Shown here one piece after another: positions 47,583 through 56,837 of a DNA stretch of 63,769 nt. The stretch's first letter is position 1. Each line of letters opens with the position of its first letter. The translations under genes and the position numbers were made by a program. The notes below the pieces were generated by a model, which did no database searches, was not told the DNA's origin, and saw only the letters and a program-made list of their open reading frames with translations. The DNA comes from an uncultured Collinsella sp. (GTDB taxonomy: Bacteria; Actinomycetota; Coriobacteriia; Coriobacteriales; Coriobacteriaceae), in the NCBI GenBank assembly GCA_900541185.1, contig UQIQ01000002.1:1-63769 (forward strand), read 5' to 3'.

Positions 47583-48872
47583 CTACTTGCGCAGCGACTT
47601 GGGCAGCGGAATACCGGCAGCGATGACGGCAGCGATGATCATACAGATGATGCCTTTGAGCGGGAAGCACATGAGCAACAAGCCCACGACCATAACGGGT
47701 TGGCGCATGACCGCACCCATCGTCGATGCCGTGCAGACGGCGACGCAAAAGACCGGATCGGCGCCGGTAAGGATGGCAAGGCCGTAGCCCAGGCTTACGC
47801 CCGAGAAGATAACCGGGAAGAAGTGACCGCCGCGCCAACCAAGGTTGATGAGGGCGGGGGTCAGCATGGCCTTGACCAGACCGGTCGCGATAAGCACGCC
47901 GGTGGGAATGGTCAAGTAGGTTTCCATGAGCACGTCGGCCTGGGTCTCGCCGGCAAACATGGTGTAGGGCAGGACCGTGCCGCAAATGGCGAGCGCCAGA
48001 CCGGCTAGCATGGCCTTGACGACAGGACGCTCCCCTATTGCATGGGCAAGCGCTTCGCTCGCGTGCTCAGAGACAAAGTACAGCCAGCCGCAGATTGTTC
48101 CGATCAACGACAGAGGGACGAGCCAGGTAAGCTCTAGGTTGCCCACCTCGGCGGACTCGAACCTGGGCATGCCCATGCCGCCGCCCACAAGCTGGCCAAG
48201 CAGCAGGTAGGTACCCAGACCGCCGGCAATCGCAATACCGTAGACCACCGTCTTTTGCGCCTTGGGCAGCTTGATGGTGATCTCGCCGGACGCGGAGCCC
48301 TCGTCGCCGTCGGCACTACCGGCAAGCGGCGCCACAAAGCCAAAGACGGGCGCGGTAAAGAGCGCCGTCAGGGCAGCCTGGGTACCCAGCAGCGTGAGCT
48401 CCCTAAACTCGGCGCCAAAGCGACGCATGCGGTCGCCGACCCAGCTGCACAGACCAGCGATAACGCCGGTCAGGCCGGCCTCCGGTCCAATGCTTCCGCC
48501 AAACAGCAGCGGCAGCAATGCCGCGAGCGAAAGCTTGCCCAGGTTGTCGTACGGGTAGCGCCCGTCTTGCTTAACCTTAGCCATCACCTGGTTGAGGTCA
48601 TCGGTCTTGGTGCCTGTCATCTTTTCGTACAGACCGATTAACAGGCCGCCCAGCAGACAGACAAAAAACGGGTACGGCAAAAAGCCAAACGGGCCGCTGG
48701 CAAGCTCGGGCGAAGCGACGCCCAGCGCGTGCGGAATCTCGGTCCATAGATAGTCGATACCGTGCTCCATCGCAAAAAAGAACAGCCAGACCGCGGCACC
48801 TGCGAACGCACCGGTCACGGCAACGCTAAGTAAAAACAGCGCGCGGTTTTTGGGTTTGGCAAGGTTATCCAT
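47583..48872 (-). CDS. ClC family chloride channel/transporter
   Basis: This 429-residue membrane protein has the ClC filter motifs in order: GGSIGPEAGLTG (the GxxGPE segment with the gating-type Glu) and RGGHFFPVIFSG (GGxFxP). About 16-18 helical segments are expected. It exchanges or conducts chloride or fluoride. The ATG at 48872 follows GGGAGGACC. It is the last of three leftward genes (K+ channel, LOG protein, ClC), possibly one transcript, which would link ion handling genes. Confidence 0.9.
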   Translation of the reverse strand: MDNLAKPKNRALFLLSVAVTGAFAGAAVWLFFFAMEHGIDYLWTEIPHALGVASPELASGPFGFLPYPFFVCLLGGLLIGLYEKMTGTKTDDLNQVMAKVKQDGRYPYDNLGKLSLAALLPLLFGGSIGPEAGLTGVIAGLCSWVGDRMRRFGAEFRELTLLGTQAALTALFTAPVFGFVAPLAGSADGDEGSASGEITIKLPKAQKTVVYGIAIAGGLGTYLLLGQLVGGGMGMPRFESAEVGNLELTWLVPLSLIGTICGWLYFVSEHASEALAHAIGERPVVKAMLAGLALAICGTVLPYTMFAGETQADVLMETYLTIPTGVLIATGLVKAMLTPALINLGWRGGHFFPVIFSGVSLGYGLAILTGADPVFCVAVCTASTMGAVMRQPVMVVGLLLMCFPLKGIICMIIAAVIAAGIPLPKSLRK

Positions 48873-48997
48873 CGGGTCCTCCCGCGGTCAAAGTCGACAT
48901 AGTTACGTTTTATTGTAGAGCGAGCGTTGCCCGAACGAGCCAACCGTCTGCGCCGCGAACGGCACCATTGGGAGCTATAGTGGGGCAAACTCAAGAC

Positions 48998-49531
48998 TTA
49001 TCCGTTGATAATCGAGGCAATCTCGCGCAAATCGTCGGCAAAGTAGATGCCGTGCTGGCGCCGCGGGCTCGATAGGCCCTTATCAATCATGTGCCCGAGC
49101 AGCGCCTTAAGGTCGTTGTAGTAACCGTCCAGGTTATACAGGATGCACGGCGCACTCAGGTGCCCCAACGACACCGCGGACATGACCTCGGCAATCTCCT
49201 CGAGCGTGCCCGTCCCGCCGGGAAAGGCAATGAACGCATCGCCGAGCTCAATCATCTTGGCCTTGCGCTCCGCCATATCGCTCGTCACGATGAGGTCATC
49301 GATACCGTCATGTTGAAACTCGGCCTCGATAAAAAAGCTCGGCTCCACACCCGTCACGTGTCCACCCGCCTCGAGTACACTATCGGCAAGCGCACCCATC
49401 AGGCCCGATTTTGACCCGCCGTATACCAGCGCGTGTCCGTTGGCGCCAATCCAGTTGCCCAGCTCCTGCACCGCGGGCAGAAACGCCGGGGCATTGCCAG
49501 TGTTGGCACCCAGGTACACGGTGATGTTCAT
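48998..49531 (-). CDS. LOG/TIGR00730 family Rossmann-fold protein
   Basis: This 177-residue protein has the family signature PGGTGTLEE with the preceding KAKMIELGDAFIAF. The N-terminal MNITVYLGANTGN and VYGGSKSGLMG form the nucleotide-binding fold. Relatives hydrolyse nucleoside monophosphates to base and ribose 5-phosphate; plant LOG activates cytokinins this way. The ATG at 49531 follows GGGGGACTGAAT. It sits 35 bases downstream of the K+ channel gene on the same strand. Confidence 0.9.
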   Translation of the reverse strand: MNITVYLGANTGNAPAFLPAVQELGNWIGANGHALVYGGSKSGLMGALADSVLEAGGHVTGVEPSFFIEAEFQHDGIDDLIVTSDMAERKAKMIELGDAFIAFPGGTGTLEEIAEVMSAVSLGHLSAPCILYNLDGYYNDLKALLGHMIDKGLSSPRRQHGIYFADDLREIASIING

Positions 49532-49566
49532 ATTCAGTCCCCCTGTTGTGGCGCGCGACGTTCGTC

Positions 49567-49992
49567 TTAGCGCTGGCGTCGACGATACTCGCGCACGCGA
49601 CGCGAAAGATCGGCAAGCTCGTCGCGATCGAGCTCTTCCAAATGCTCCAGATCATCCATAAAGCGTGCCATGGTGTCCTTTTGACGCATCTTGATAAGCG
49701 TATTGCAGTAGTTCACCGCCACGCCCGTGAGCATGGCGATGTAGAAGATGCTGATGACGCTCAGAATGACGGTAATGGCGCGGGCAACCGGTGCCTCGGC
49801 CGGAATGTCGCCAAAGCCGATGGTCGAGACCGTCTCAAAGCTAAACCACAGGCCATCGCCAAACGTGAGGGTCGTGGGTTCGGACAGCCAAACGGCCGTC
49901 GAGCATAGCAGATAGAAGACGAGGAACAGCTCCGTAATGCGCACGAAGCCCGCCTGGCGCAACACGTCAGCAAGCGTCTTGAGCTTTTTCAT
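49567..49992 (-). CDS. Two-helix potassium channel
   Basis: This 141-residue protein has two transmembrane helices around a pore loop with the K+ selectivity filter TIGFGD (in SFETVSTIGFGDIPA). The C-terminus is a charged helical tail (FMDDLEHLEELDRDELADLS) that may form a coiled coil. There is no RCK domain. The ATG at 49992 follows AAGGGG. Together with kup at 6613 it gives the window both uptake and channel proteins for potassium. Confidence 0.9.
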   Translation of the reverse strand: MKKLKTLADVLRQAGFVRITELFLVFYLLCSTAVWLSEPTTLTFGDGLWFSFETVSTIGFGDIPAEAPVARAITVILSVISIFYIAMLTGVAVNYCNTLIKMRQKDTMARFMDDLEHLEELDRDELADLSRRVREYRRRQR

Positions 49993-50061
49993 CGCGACCC
50001 CTTTTCCCAGATGCCCAATCACGTTCGCTCGGTATTGTCCCACGCCTCCCCCGCAAACGAA

Positions 50062-50145
50062 ACTAGTCATTGGGGACGTTCTTAAATGACTAGTCAAACA
50101 AGAACGTCCCCGATGACTAGTCGTTTAAGAACGTCCCCAATGACT
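50062..50145. repeat. Compound palindromic repeat family C, copy 2
   Basis: The outer 22-base arms 50065-50086 (beginning AGTCATTGGGGACG) and 50124-50145 are perfect inverted copies. A further GAACGTCCCCGATGACTAGT copy is nested inside. It lies between the divergent K+ channel gene and the hybrid kinase gene. Nothing else is visible in 49993-50237 apart from the kinase promoter region. Confidence 0.85.
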
Positions 50146-50237
50146 GCCGGGCGGGAGCGTTTAGCGGTGCAGCTGCCGACTGGGCAGGCTGAGCTGGTAT
50201 CCTTATGCGGTAATGTCTCGATTCGTTAGGATTGCAT

Positions 50238-53042
50238 GTGAGAGCTGCCACTGTCCTTCGTTCAGTTATATATCGCGCCCTGGCCGTTGTGCTTGCCGCG
50301 CTTGTCGTGCTGAGTTCTATCGCGCCTGTCCAGGCTTTTGCCGATGACTCTAGTCAGCCAGTCAAGACGGTCCGCGTTGGTTGGCTCGTCAACAGCGAAG
50401 GCTTCCAGAACGGCACCCCCGGGGAGCGTCTTTCGGGATGGGGCTACGAGTACCTCCAGACCCTGTCGTACTACACGCCCGGCTGGCGGTACGAATACGT
50501 CTCTGGCACCTTCACCGAGCTTATGGACATGCTCGAGGCAGGCGAAATCGACCTCATGCCCAACATCTCCTACTCCGAGGAACGCGCCCAAAAGCTGCTC
50601 TTTTCCTCGAACCCCGAGGGCACCGAGCGCTACTACATCTACGCCAAGCCCGATCGCGACGATCTGGCCAAGGGCGACCCCCAAGCGCTCCAAGGCCTTA
50701 CCATCGGCTACAACCCCGACGTTATGCAAACCTTCGTTGGCCAGCAGTGGCTCGCCAACGAAGGCATTACCTGCACCTATAAAGAAATCGACACTGGCGG
50801 CGCCCTCTTTGGCGCGCTCACAAACGGCGAGGTCGACGCCATCATCATGAACGACACGCTCTCGTCGCCCGATGCGTCACCCATGTTCTACGTTGGTTCG
50901 AGCGACTACTACTTTGCCGTCCCCAAAAGCCGCCCCGACCTAAGGGACGACATCAATGCCGCCATGTCGGCAATCGCCCGCGTCAACCCACGCTATATCG
51001 ACGAAGTCAAATCTAACTACTCGGCCCAAAACAGCGGTTCATCATCGCTCAACGGCCCCGAACGTTCCTGGCTCGAAGCAAATGACAACACCATCACGCT
51101 CGGCTACATTACGGGCAAACTCCCCTACTGCAACGAAGACGAAGACGGCAAAATGGAAGGCTCGCTCGCATCGCTTGCGACGACGTTGCACGATAAATTT
51201 GGCATTACGGTCAAAACCGTCGCCTTTGATAACTACAAGATGATGTCAAAGGCCCTGTCAAAGGGAAGCATCGACGTTGCGCTGCCGGTATACCGAGATT
51301 ACTGGTTTGCCGAGCAATCAGGCGTTGTGCAGTCGGTATCGTTGGGAACCGTGTCCCTCACCGCCATCCACACCGGCGGCAACCTGAACAAAGACCTTCA
51401 GAACATCGCCTGCACCAAATCATCGTTTATCAACCAAAATGTACTTGAAAGTCTGTTCCCCACAGCGACCGTGACCGAATACCAATCCGCCGATGAAGCG
51501 TTCGACGCCCTCAGGAAGGGAACGGCACACTGCATCGTCGCTCCCAGTTCACGTGTAAAAACCATCGGCGACCGTTATGATCTCGAAGGCTACGAGACGA
51601 CCGAGCTCCCTGACACCTGTGAGCTCTCGTGCTGGATTTCGCGCGGAAAACCCGAGCTGTTGGGAATCATCAACAAGGGCATCATCAATGCCGGAGAATC
51701 GCTCTCCGCAAGCAATTACTCCTCCACGTCGTACACGGCCCAGGAATCCAACACGCTTCAATTCCTTTATCGCAACCGTGCCGCCGTTGCAGCTGCCCTC
51801 ATCGGTATGTTGTCGGTCGGCATCGTCCTGCTCATCTGGGCACTCGTGCGCGCTCGAACCGAGCGCAAAAAAGCCGATGCCGCCAACGCCGCCAAGACGG
51901 CATTCCTCACGCGCATGAGCCACGACATCCGTACGCCGCTCAACGGTATCCTGGGCCTTATCGAGATCGAGGAATTGAAGGAAGGCGATATCCAGGTCGC
52001 CCGCGAGAGCCGTGCCAAGGCGCGCGTTGCCGCCAATCACCTGCTCTCGCTAATCAACGACATCCTCGAGATGGGCAAAATCGAAGACCGCAAGCTAACA
52101 CTGGAGCATACGCCTTTTAACCTCAAAGAGCTCTGTGACGATACACTGGTGCTGTGCAAGCTCCGCGCGTCCAGTAACGGCATCACAATGCAGGACAATA
52201 GTCTGCCGTACGCCACGGGGCCATACATGGTCGGCAGTCCCACCCATATCCGACAGATCATGATCAACCTGTTAGACAACAGCATTAAGTACAACAAGCA
52301 CGGCGGCTCCGTCACCTTTAGCTCAAAGACCAAGCCACTCGATAACGGGCGCGCTCTCTTTTGCTTTAGCGTTTCGGATACCGGCATTGGTATGACTCCC
52401 AAGTTTTTAAAGCATATCTATGAGCCGTTTGCCCAAGAAGGTGACGATGCGCGCAGCAAGTTCCAAGGAACCGGCATGGGCATGCCAATCGTCAAGTCGC
52501 TTATTGAACTGATGGGCGGCACGATTGAGATTTCGAGTGAGGTTGGCGTGGGGAGTACGTTCAACGTCCAGATTCCGCTCGATATCGACAAAGACCCTCA
52601 GGCAAGAGAACGCGCGGACGAGCAAGCAGACAGCTGCTCGCTTGCCGGCATGAACGTTCTTTTGGCAGAAGATAACGAGCTCAATGCCGAGATTGCCCAG
52701 GCGCTGCTCGAAAGCGAAGGCATTGTCGTAACTCGCGCCGCCGATGGCAACGAAGCGGTCGACCTATACGTTGGCCGTCCCGCCGGCAGCTTCGATGCCA
52801 TTCTGATGGACATTATGATGCCGGACATGGACGGCTATGAGGCAGCCCGCGCGATTCGCCTGAGCGAGAAGGTCGATGCAGCCGATATCCCCATCATCGC
52901 GCTCACCGCCAATGCCTTTGCCGAGGACGCCAAGGCGGCACACGAAGCCGGCATGAACGCCCATCTGTCCAAACCGCTCGACTTTAACAAGCTCAAAAAC
53001 ATACTCGCCCGCATCAAGAAAAACGGAGCTGTTTCGCTATAG
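50238..53042 (+). CDS. Hybrid sensor histidine kinase with two solute-binding sensor domains (BvgS-like)
   Basis: This 934-residue protein starts at a GTG with TAGGA upstream. A signal peptide (1-35, ending VQAFA) precedes two SBP_bac_3 domains (about 42-270 and 285-500). A transmembrane helix follows (about 512-535), then HisKA with SHDIRTPLNG (His562), HATPase with NLLDNSIKYN and DTGIGM, and a receiver domain with LMDIMMPDMDG (Asp858). BvgS-type kinases sense small ligands through such domains. No output domain or HTH response regulator is encoded nearby. The NimA-like gene follows at 42 bases. Confidence 0.93.
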   Translation: MRAATVLRSVIYRALAVVLAALVVLSSIAPVQAFADDSSQPVKTVRVGWLVNSEGFQNGTPGERLSGWGYEYLQTLSYYTPGWRYEYVSGTFTELMDMLEAGEIDLMPNISYSEERAQKLLFSSNPEGTERYYIYAKPDRDDLAKGDPQALQGLTIGYNPDVMQTFVGQQWLANEGITCTYKEIDTGGALFGALTNGEVDAIIMNDTLSSPDASPMFYVGSSDYYFAVPKSRPDLRDDINAAMSAIARVNPRYIDEVKSNYSAQNSGSSSLNGPERSWLEANDNTITLGYITGKLPYCNEDEDGKMEGSLASLATTLHDKFGITVKTVAFDNYKMMSKALSKGSIDVALPVYRDYWFAEQSGVVQSVSLGTVSLTAIHTGGNLNKDLQNIACTKSSFINQNVLESLFPTATVTEYQSADEAFDALRKGTAHCIVAPSSRVKTIGDRYDLEGYETTELPDTCELSCWISRGKPELLGIINKGIINAGESLSASNYSSTSYTAQESNTLQFLYRNRAAVAAALIGMLSVGIVLLIWALVRARTERKKADAANAAKTAFLTRMSHDIRTPLNGILGLIEIEELKEGDIQVARESRAKARVAANHLLSLINDILEMGKIEDRKLTLEHTPFNLKELCDDTLVLCKLRASSNGITMQDNSLPYATGPYMVGSPTHIRQIMINLLDNSIKYNKHGGSVTFSSKTKPLDNGRALFCFSVSDTGIGMTPKFLKHIYEPFAQEGDDARSKFQGTGMGMPIVKSLIELMGGTIEISSEVGVGSTFNVQIPLDIDKDPQARERADEQADSCSLAGMNVLLAEDNELNAEIAQALLESEGIVVTRAADGNEAVDLYVGRPAGSFDAILMDIMMPDMDGYEAARAIRLSEKVDAADIPIIALTANAFAEDAKAAHEAGMNAHLSKPLDFNKLKNILARIKKNGAVSL

Positions 53043-53084
53043 TTTGTGCTCAACCACCACGCACGACCAGAAAGGAAGCCAACG

Positions 53085-53564
53085 ATGTTTAGGCCCTTAC
53101 GTCGAAAGAAACGCGCCATCACCGACGAGGAAGCGCGCGAACTGCTCGCTACCTGCAAGCGCGGCGTCTTTGCCGTCAACGGCGACGATGGCTACCCGTA
53201 CGCCATTCCCGTCAACTACTTCTTTGACACCGAGCACGACAAGATTTATTTCCATGGCGCCAAGGCCGGCCACAAGGTCGATTCACTCAAGCGCGATGAC
53301 AAAGTCTGCTTTACCGTTTACGGCAACGAGTGGTACCAGGACGGTGACTGGGCTCCCTACGTAATGAGCACCGTGGTCTTTGGCCGTTGTCGCCTGGCGA
53401 ATGACACCCCCGCGTTTATCGAGGATAAAGTCCGCCAGCTCGCGCTTAAGTACTACCCTTCTGCCGAAGAAGTCGAAGAGGAAATCGCCAAGGACATTAA
53501 GGGCGTCCAGCTCTACGAGATTACGATTGAGCATCTCTGCGGCAAGCAGATTCAAGAAAAGTAA
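53085..53564 (+). CDS. NimA-like pyridoxamine 5'-phosphate oxidase family flavoprotein
   Basis: This 159-residue split-barrel flavoprotein has LLATCKRGVFAVNGDDGYPYAIPVNYFFD followed by IYFHGAKAGHKVDSLKRDDKVCFTVYG, the pattern of the NimA/NimB group that reduces 5-nitroimidazoles and of FMN-binding relatives. The ATG at 53085 follows AGAAAGGAAGCC. It is probably co-transcribed with the hybrid kinase upstream. Whether it gives metronidazole tolerance cannot be told from sequence. Confidence 0.88.
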   Translation: MFRPLRRKKRAITDEEARELLATCKRGVFAVNGDDGYPYAIPVNYFFDTEHDKIYFHGAKAGHKVDSLKRDDKVCFTVYGNEWYQDGDWAPYVMSTVVFGRCRLANDTPAFIEDKVRQLALKYYPSAEEVEEEIAKDIKGVQLYEITIEHLCGKQIQEK

Positions 53565-53593
53565 GCCTCAAAAGCAAAACTCACACATAGCAA

Positions 53594-53631
53594 TATGGCC
53601 CGGTTCCAACCAACCTTGGAACCGGGCCATA
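53594..53631. terminator. Strong bidirectional hairpin between convergent operons
   Basis: The 16-bp perfect stem TATGGCCCGGTTCCAA (53594-53609) with 53616-53631 encloses CCAACC. It lies between the NimA-like gene and the leftward hybrid kinase, just 3 bases from the latter's stop. There is no long T-run. Confidence 0.8.
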
Positions 53632-53634
53632 TGC

Positions 53635-55827
53635 TTATGAAGCGTCGGCGGCAATGTGCGCAAGCGCCTCGACGAGCTCCTGCGAGCTCACGGGTTTACT
53701 CAGGTGCGCATCCATGCCCGCCTCACGCGAAAGCCTGCGGTCGTCGGCAAAGGCGTTGGCACTCACGGCGATAATCGGCGTGGTCGCGGCATCCTCGCGA
53801 TCGAGTGCTCGAATTCGACGCGTGGCCTCAAGGCCATCGATACCGGGCATCATGATGTCCATCAACACCACGTCGTACTCGTGCGGTGCGCTCGCGGCAA
53901 ACGCCTCAACGGCAGACTCGCCATCCTTAGCATGCGTCACGACGACACCGGCACGGCTGAGTGTAAACTGCGCGATCTCGGCATTCAGATCGTTATCCTC
54001 TACGAGCAAAACGCGCAAGCCCTGGAGCGCATCGCCATCACCCGCATCCACGCGCACTGCCTGAGGAATCTCGGAGCGCTTGCATTTCTCGAACGGCAGG
54101 CGGATGGTAAACGTCGTCCCCTGCCCCAAGACGCTCGTAAAGCTCATGGTTCCGCCCATAAGCTCGACCAGCTGTTTTGCGATAGGCGCGCCCAGGCCAG
54201 TTCCCGACGAAGCACCTTCCACCCGCTGCTCCTCGCGGCAAAACGGCTCGTAGAGGTGCTGTTGGAACTCCTCGCTCATGCCAATACCGTTGTCGGCGAT
54301 CGTGTATTCATAGACGGGGACGCCATCCGTTGGCTCCACCTCGCGGCACACCAGGCGAACATAGCCGCCCTGGCGGTTGTACTTGACGGCATTGCCGGCA
54401 ATATTGAGCAACAAGCGCTTGAGGTGCGTCACGCTCACCCGCGCATAGGGATGAACAAGGGTTCGTTGGTCACAAATAATTGTAACCAGACGCTCCTCGG
54501 CCTGGCGCTCCAGAATATCGCACACCTCGCGATTGAGGGCCACCAAATTTGTGGGTACGAGGTTCAGGTCGACCTGCCCGCTCTCCAGGCGACTCATATC
54601 GAGTGCCTCGTTGGCAAGGTCGAGCAGCAGTCCCGATGCCGTCCAGATTTTCGAGCGGCACTCAGTCTGCTTTTGCAAATCGTCCGCATTGGCATCGCCA
54701 ACCTCGACCATGCCGCGAATGCCGTTGATGGGCGTGCGCAGATCGTGGCTCATGCGACGCAGAAACTCTGTCTTTGCCGAATTGGCAGACGAGGCCTCAC
54801 GCGCCGCCTTTGCCAGCTTGTCGCCATAGTCGCGCTCCTGCTGCAGCAAGTCCGTCAAACGTCGGCGATCAGCGCGGCGACGCACCATCACAACAACGGC
54901 TATAAAACCGCTGTAGAGCGCCAGCACGCCGGCAGCAACAGCCGCGACAACCTCAAAGTAACGCCGCACCGGAGCATAGGTGTACACATAGAATTTGTGC
55001 GCTTTTCCAAATGTGCCCAAATACCACTCGCCGTCGGCGTTAATCAATTTGACCTTACCGGCCAGGCATCGATCCTTAATACCGTCGACAATGAAGACGT
55101 CCGTCGCAGGCAGATCGAATACGCCCAATACAGTGGGTTCAACGGCATTGGTCGCAACGACCTTGCCGTCGCTTTCGATCACGATATTGCCGCTATCGAT
55201 GGTTTCATAGCCTTCGAGCAAACTCTGCAGTTTGAGTGTATTGCTTGCAACCGCCTTCGCGCTCTGATGCCTTACCGCGATAACGATGCCCTCGCCATCC
55301 TGCCGAGTCACGCAGCCAATGTCTGCGACCGAATCATCCGCAAGCGTGATGCGGACGGTATAGGACTTAAGCGGATGAGTTGCCACCTCCAGCACGGGTG
55401 CTTCCTTGAGATACGTAGCAAGCGACTCGTAGCCCACGCCATCCGTCGAGGACTCAGACACCAAATTGCCCGATGCGTCCGTCACGATCAGTGCGCTCAC
55501 GTTGAACTGGTCGGCATATAGCTCCAGCCTTGTGTTATCCACCGAACCGTCGCGCTCCATATCGCGCGCTGCCTCTCCGGCAATCTCCATAACGCGTATC
55601 AGGTTTTTGGTCGTATAGGCGCTATTGAATGCATCGTAGGAAAGGCTCTGCGTCGCCACGTAATCGACAACGTCAGCAAAGCGCTGCTCGGCTTGGGCCG
55701 TCATGTAACCGTAGCTCATCATGCCGGCAGCAACCGAGAGCACTATCCCCAGCAGAGCGACAAGGAGCCATGCCCCTGCCGAACGATTGCCCCGCTCCTC
55801 TACGGCGTGGTCAGGCGCATCGATCAT
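53635..55827 (-). CDS. Hybrid sensor histidine kinase with extracytoplasmic Cache-like domain
   Basis: This 730-residue protein has a transmembrane helix at about 18-42, an extracytoplasmic sensor region to about 290 and a second helix at about 292-318. HisKA follows with SHDLRTPING (His361), then HATPase with NAVKYN, DNGIGM and GTGLG, and a receiver with LMDIMMPGIDG (Asp657). Its ATG overlaps the stop of the upstream solute-binding lipoprotein gene (ATGA), so the two are made together. The lipoprotein probably presents a ligand to this kinase. No output domain is present. Confidence 0.93.
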   Translation of the reverse strand: MIDAPDHAVEERGNRSAGAWLLVALLGIVLSVAAGMMSYGYMTAQAEQRFADVVDYVATQSLSYDAFNSAYTTKNLIRVMEIAGEAARDMERDGSVDNTRLELYADQFNVSALIVTDASGNLVSESSTDGVGYESLATYLKEAPVLEVATHPLKSYTVRITLADDSVADIGCVTRQDGEGIVIAVRHQSAKAVASNTLKLQSLLEGYETIDSGNIVIESDGKVVATNAVEPTVLGVFDLPATDVFIVDGIKDRCLAGKVKLINADGEWYLGTFGKAHKFYVYTYAPVRRYFEVVAAVAAGVLALYSGFIAVVVMVRRRADRRRLTDLLQQERDYGDKLAKAAREASSANSAKTEFLRRMSHDLRTPINGIRGMVEVGDANADDLQKQTECRSKIWTASGLLLDLANEALDMSRLESGQVDLNLVPTNLVALNREVCDILERQAEERLVTIICDQRTLVHPYARVSVTHLKRLLLNIAGNAVKYNRQGGYVRLVCREVEPTDGVPVYEYTIADNGIGMSEEFQQHLYEPFCREEQRVEGASSGTGLGAPIAKQLVELMGGTMSFTSVLGQGTTFTIRLPFEKCKRSEIPQAVRVDAGDGDALQGLRVLLVEDNDLNAEIAQFTLSRAGVVVTHAKDGESAVEAFAASAPHEYDVVLMDIMMPGIDGLEATRRIRALDREDAATTPIIAVSANAFADDRRLSREAGMDAHLSKPVSSQELVEALAHIAADAS

Positions 55828-56693
55828 GACAGGCCCTCCACATTCAAAAATGGCGAAGGGTCATCAAAGTACTTTGACACTAGGCGTTCCATGGTGCCAT
55901 CGGCAAGCATTTCTTGGTAGGCATGAGTGAGCTTGACGTCGATGCCGCGCGTATCGTTGATATCGAAAGCGGTGCCCAAACCAACCTTTAGCAGCGGCTC
56001 ATCCAAAATGCGATATGTCACACCATAGTCTTTTTCGTAGGTGAGGAGCGAGGACTCATGCGCGGCGATAGCGTCGACCAGGCCCTCGACGAGCGCCGGG
56101 TTCAGATATGAACCGTCCGAAAGGCTGTAGAGCTCCTTGATCTGCGGAACGTTTTCATTTGTGCGATTGAGCAAAATGTCCTCGGGCTTGGTGGTGGACT
56201 GAACCGCCACGATCTTATCCTCAAGATCGGCAAGCGTGTAGATATCGCTCTGGGGATCGACCGCGACCACCTGGCGGCTCGCGAGGTACGGGCCGGCCCA
56301 ACGATACTCGTTTTCGCGACCCGTCATGCTAAAGCTACCCATGACGCAATCGAGTTCGCCGCTCGCCAGCAGCTCTTTCTTCTTTTCCCAGTCGATCAGC
56401 TGGTATTTTGGCTTGTAACCAATGCGGGCCAAAGCCTCGGTCAATATCTCAACATCCAGGCCAACAATATCGCCGTACTCGTCGGTATACACAAACGGTG
56501 GATAGAGGTCGCTTCCGACGTTGAGCGTCTTAAGGTCGTCGTCCTTTACCTGCGTGGCGTCCGGGCCTTTTGATGCAGACACCGAGGCTCTGCCATTCGA
56601 CCCGGAGCAGCCGGCTATCGCTACGACAAAGGCACTCGCCACTGCAAGCGCGACAAACAACGATATGGACACCGAGCGGCGAGGTCTTTTCAT
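55824..56693 (-). CDS. Amino acid-type solute-binding lipoprotein (SBP_bac_3)
   Basis: This 289-residue protein has a lipoprotein signal peptide with lipobox AIAGC (Cys29). A family 3 periplasmic-binding fold follows: LNVGSDLYPPFVYTDEYGDIVGLDVEI, then MGSFSMTGRENEYRWAGPYL and VAVQSTTKPEDIL. Polar amino acids are the usual ligands. The ATG at 56693 follows GGAG. No permease or ATPase gene accompanies it; instead it is coupled to a hybrid kinase, so it is probably a sensor rather than a transporter component. Confidence 0.92.
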   Translation of the reverse strand: MKRPRRSVSISLFVALAVASAFVVAIAGCSGSNGRASVSASKGPDATQVKDDDLKTLNVGSDLYPPFVYTDEYGDIVGLDVEILTEALARIGYKPKYQLIDWEKKKELLASGELDCVMGSFSMTGRENEYRWAGPYLASRQVVAVDPQSDIYTLADLEDKIVAVQSTTKPEDILLNRTNENVPQIKELYSLSDGSYLNPALVEGLVDAIAAHESSLLTYEKDYGVTYRILDEPLLKVGLGTAFDINDTRGIDVKLTHAYQEMLADGTMERLVSKYFDDPSPFLNVEGLS

Positions 56694-56787
56694 CGAGCTC
56701 CAGAAGATCCTGTTTACAGACTGAAATGGCTAAAGATAATACCAAACGAAACCACTCGAGCGTCCAATGGTTACAGACGTTTTACCA

Positions 56788-56825
56788 TGCGGGGCCTTCC
56801 AGCCGACTTGGCAGAAGGCCCTGCA
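56788..56825 (-). terminator. Hairpin between malY-like and solute-binding lipoprotein genes
   Basis: TGCGGGGCCTTC (56788-56799) and GAAGGCCCTGCA (56814-56825) pair with one G-U position. There is no T-run on the minus strand, so it may be a weak terminator for the malY-like transcript. Confidence 0.5.
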
Positions 56826-56837
56826 TTCAGCGCACAC

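Noticed and set aside
54100..55521. Long plus-strand frame antisense to the second hybrid kinase
   Set aside because: It has no domain, start signal or codon bias of its own and overlaps a clear kinase gene completely.
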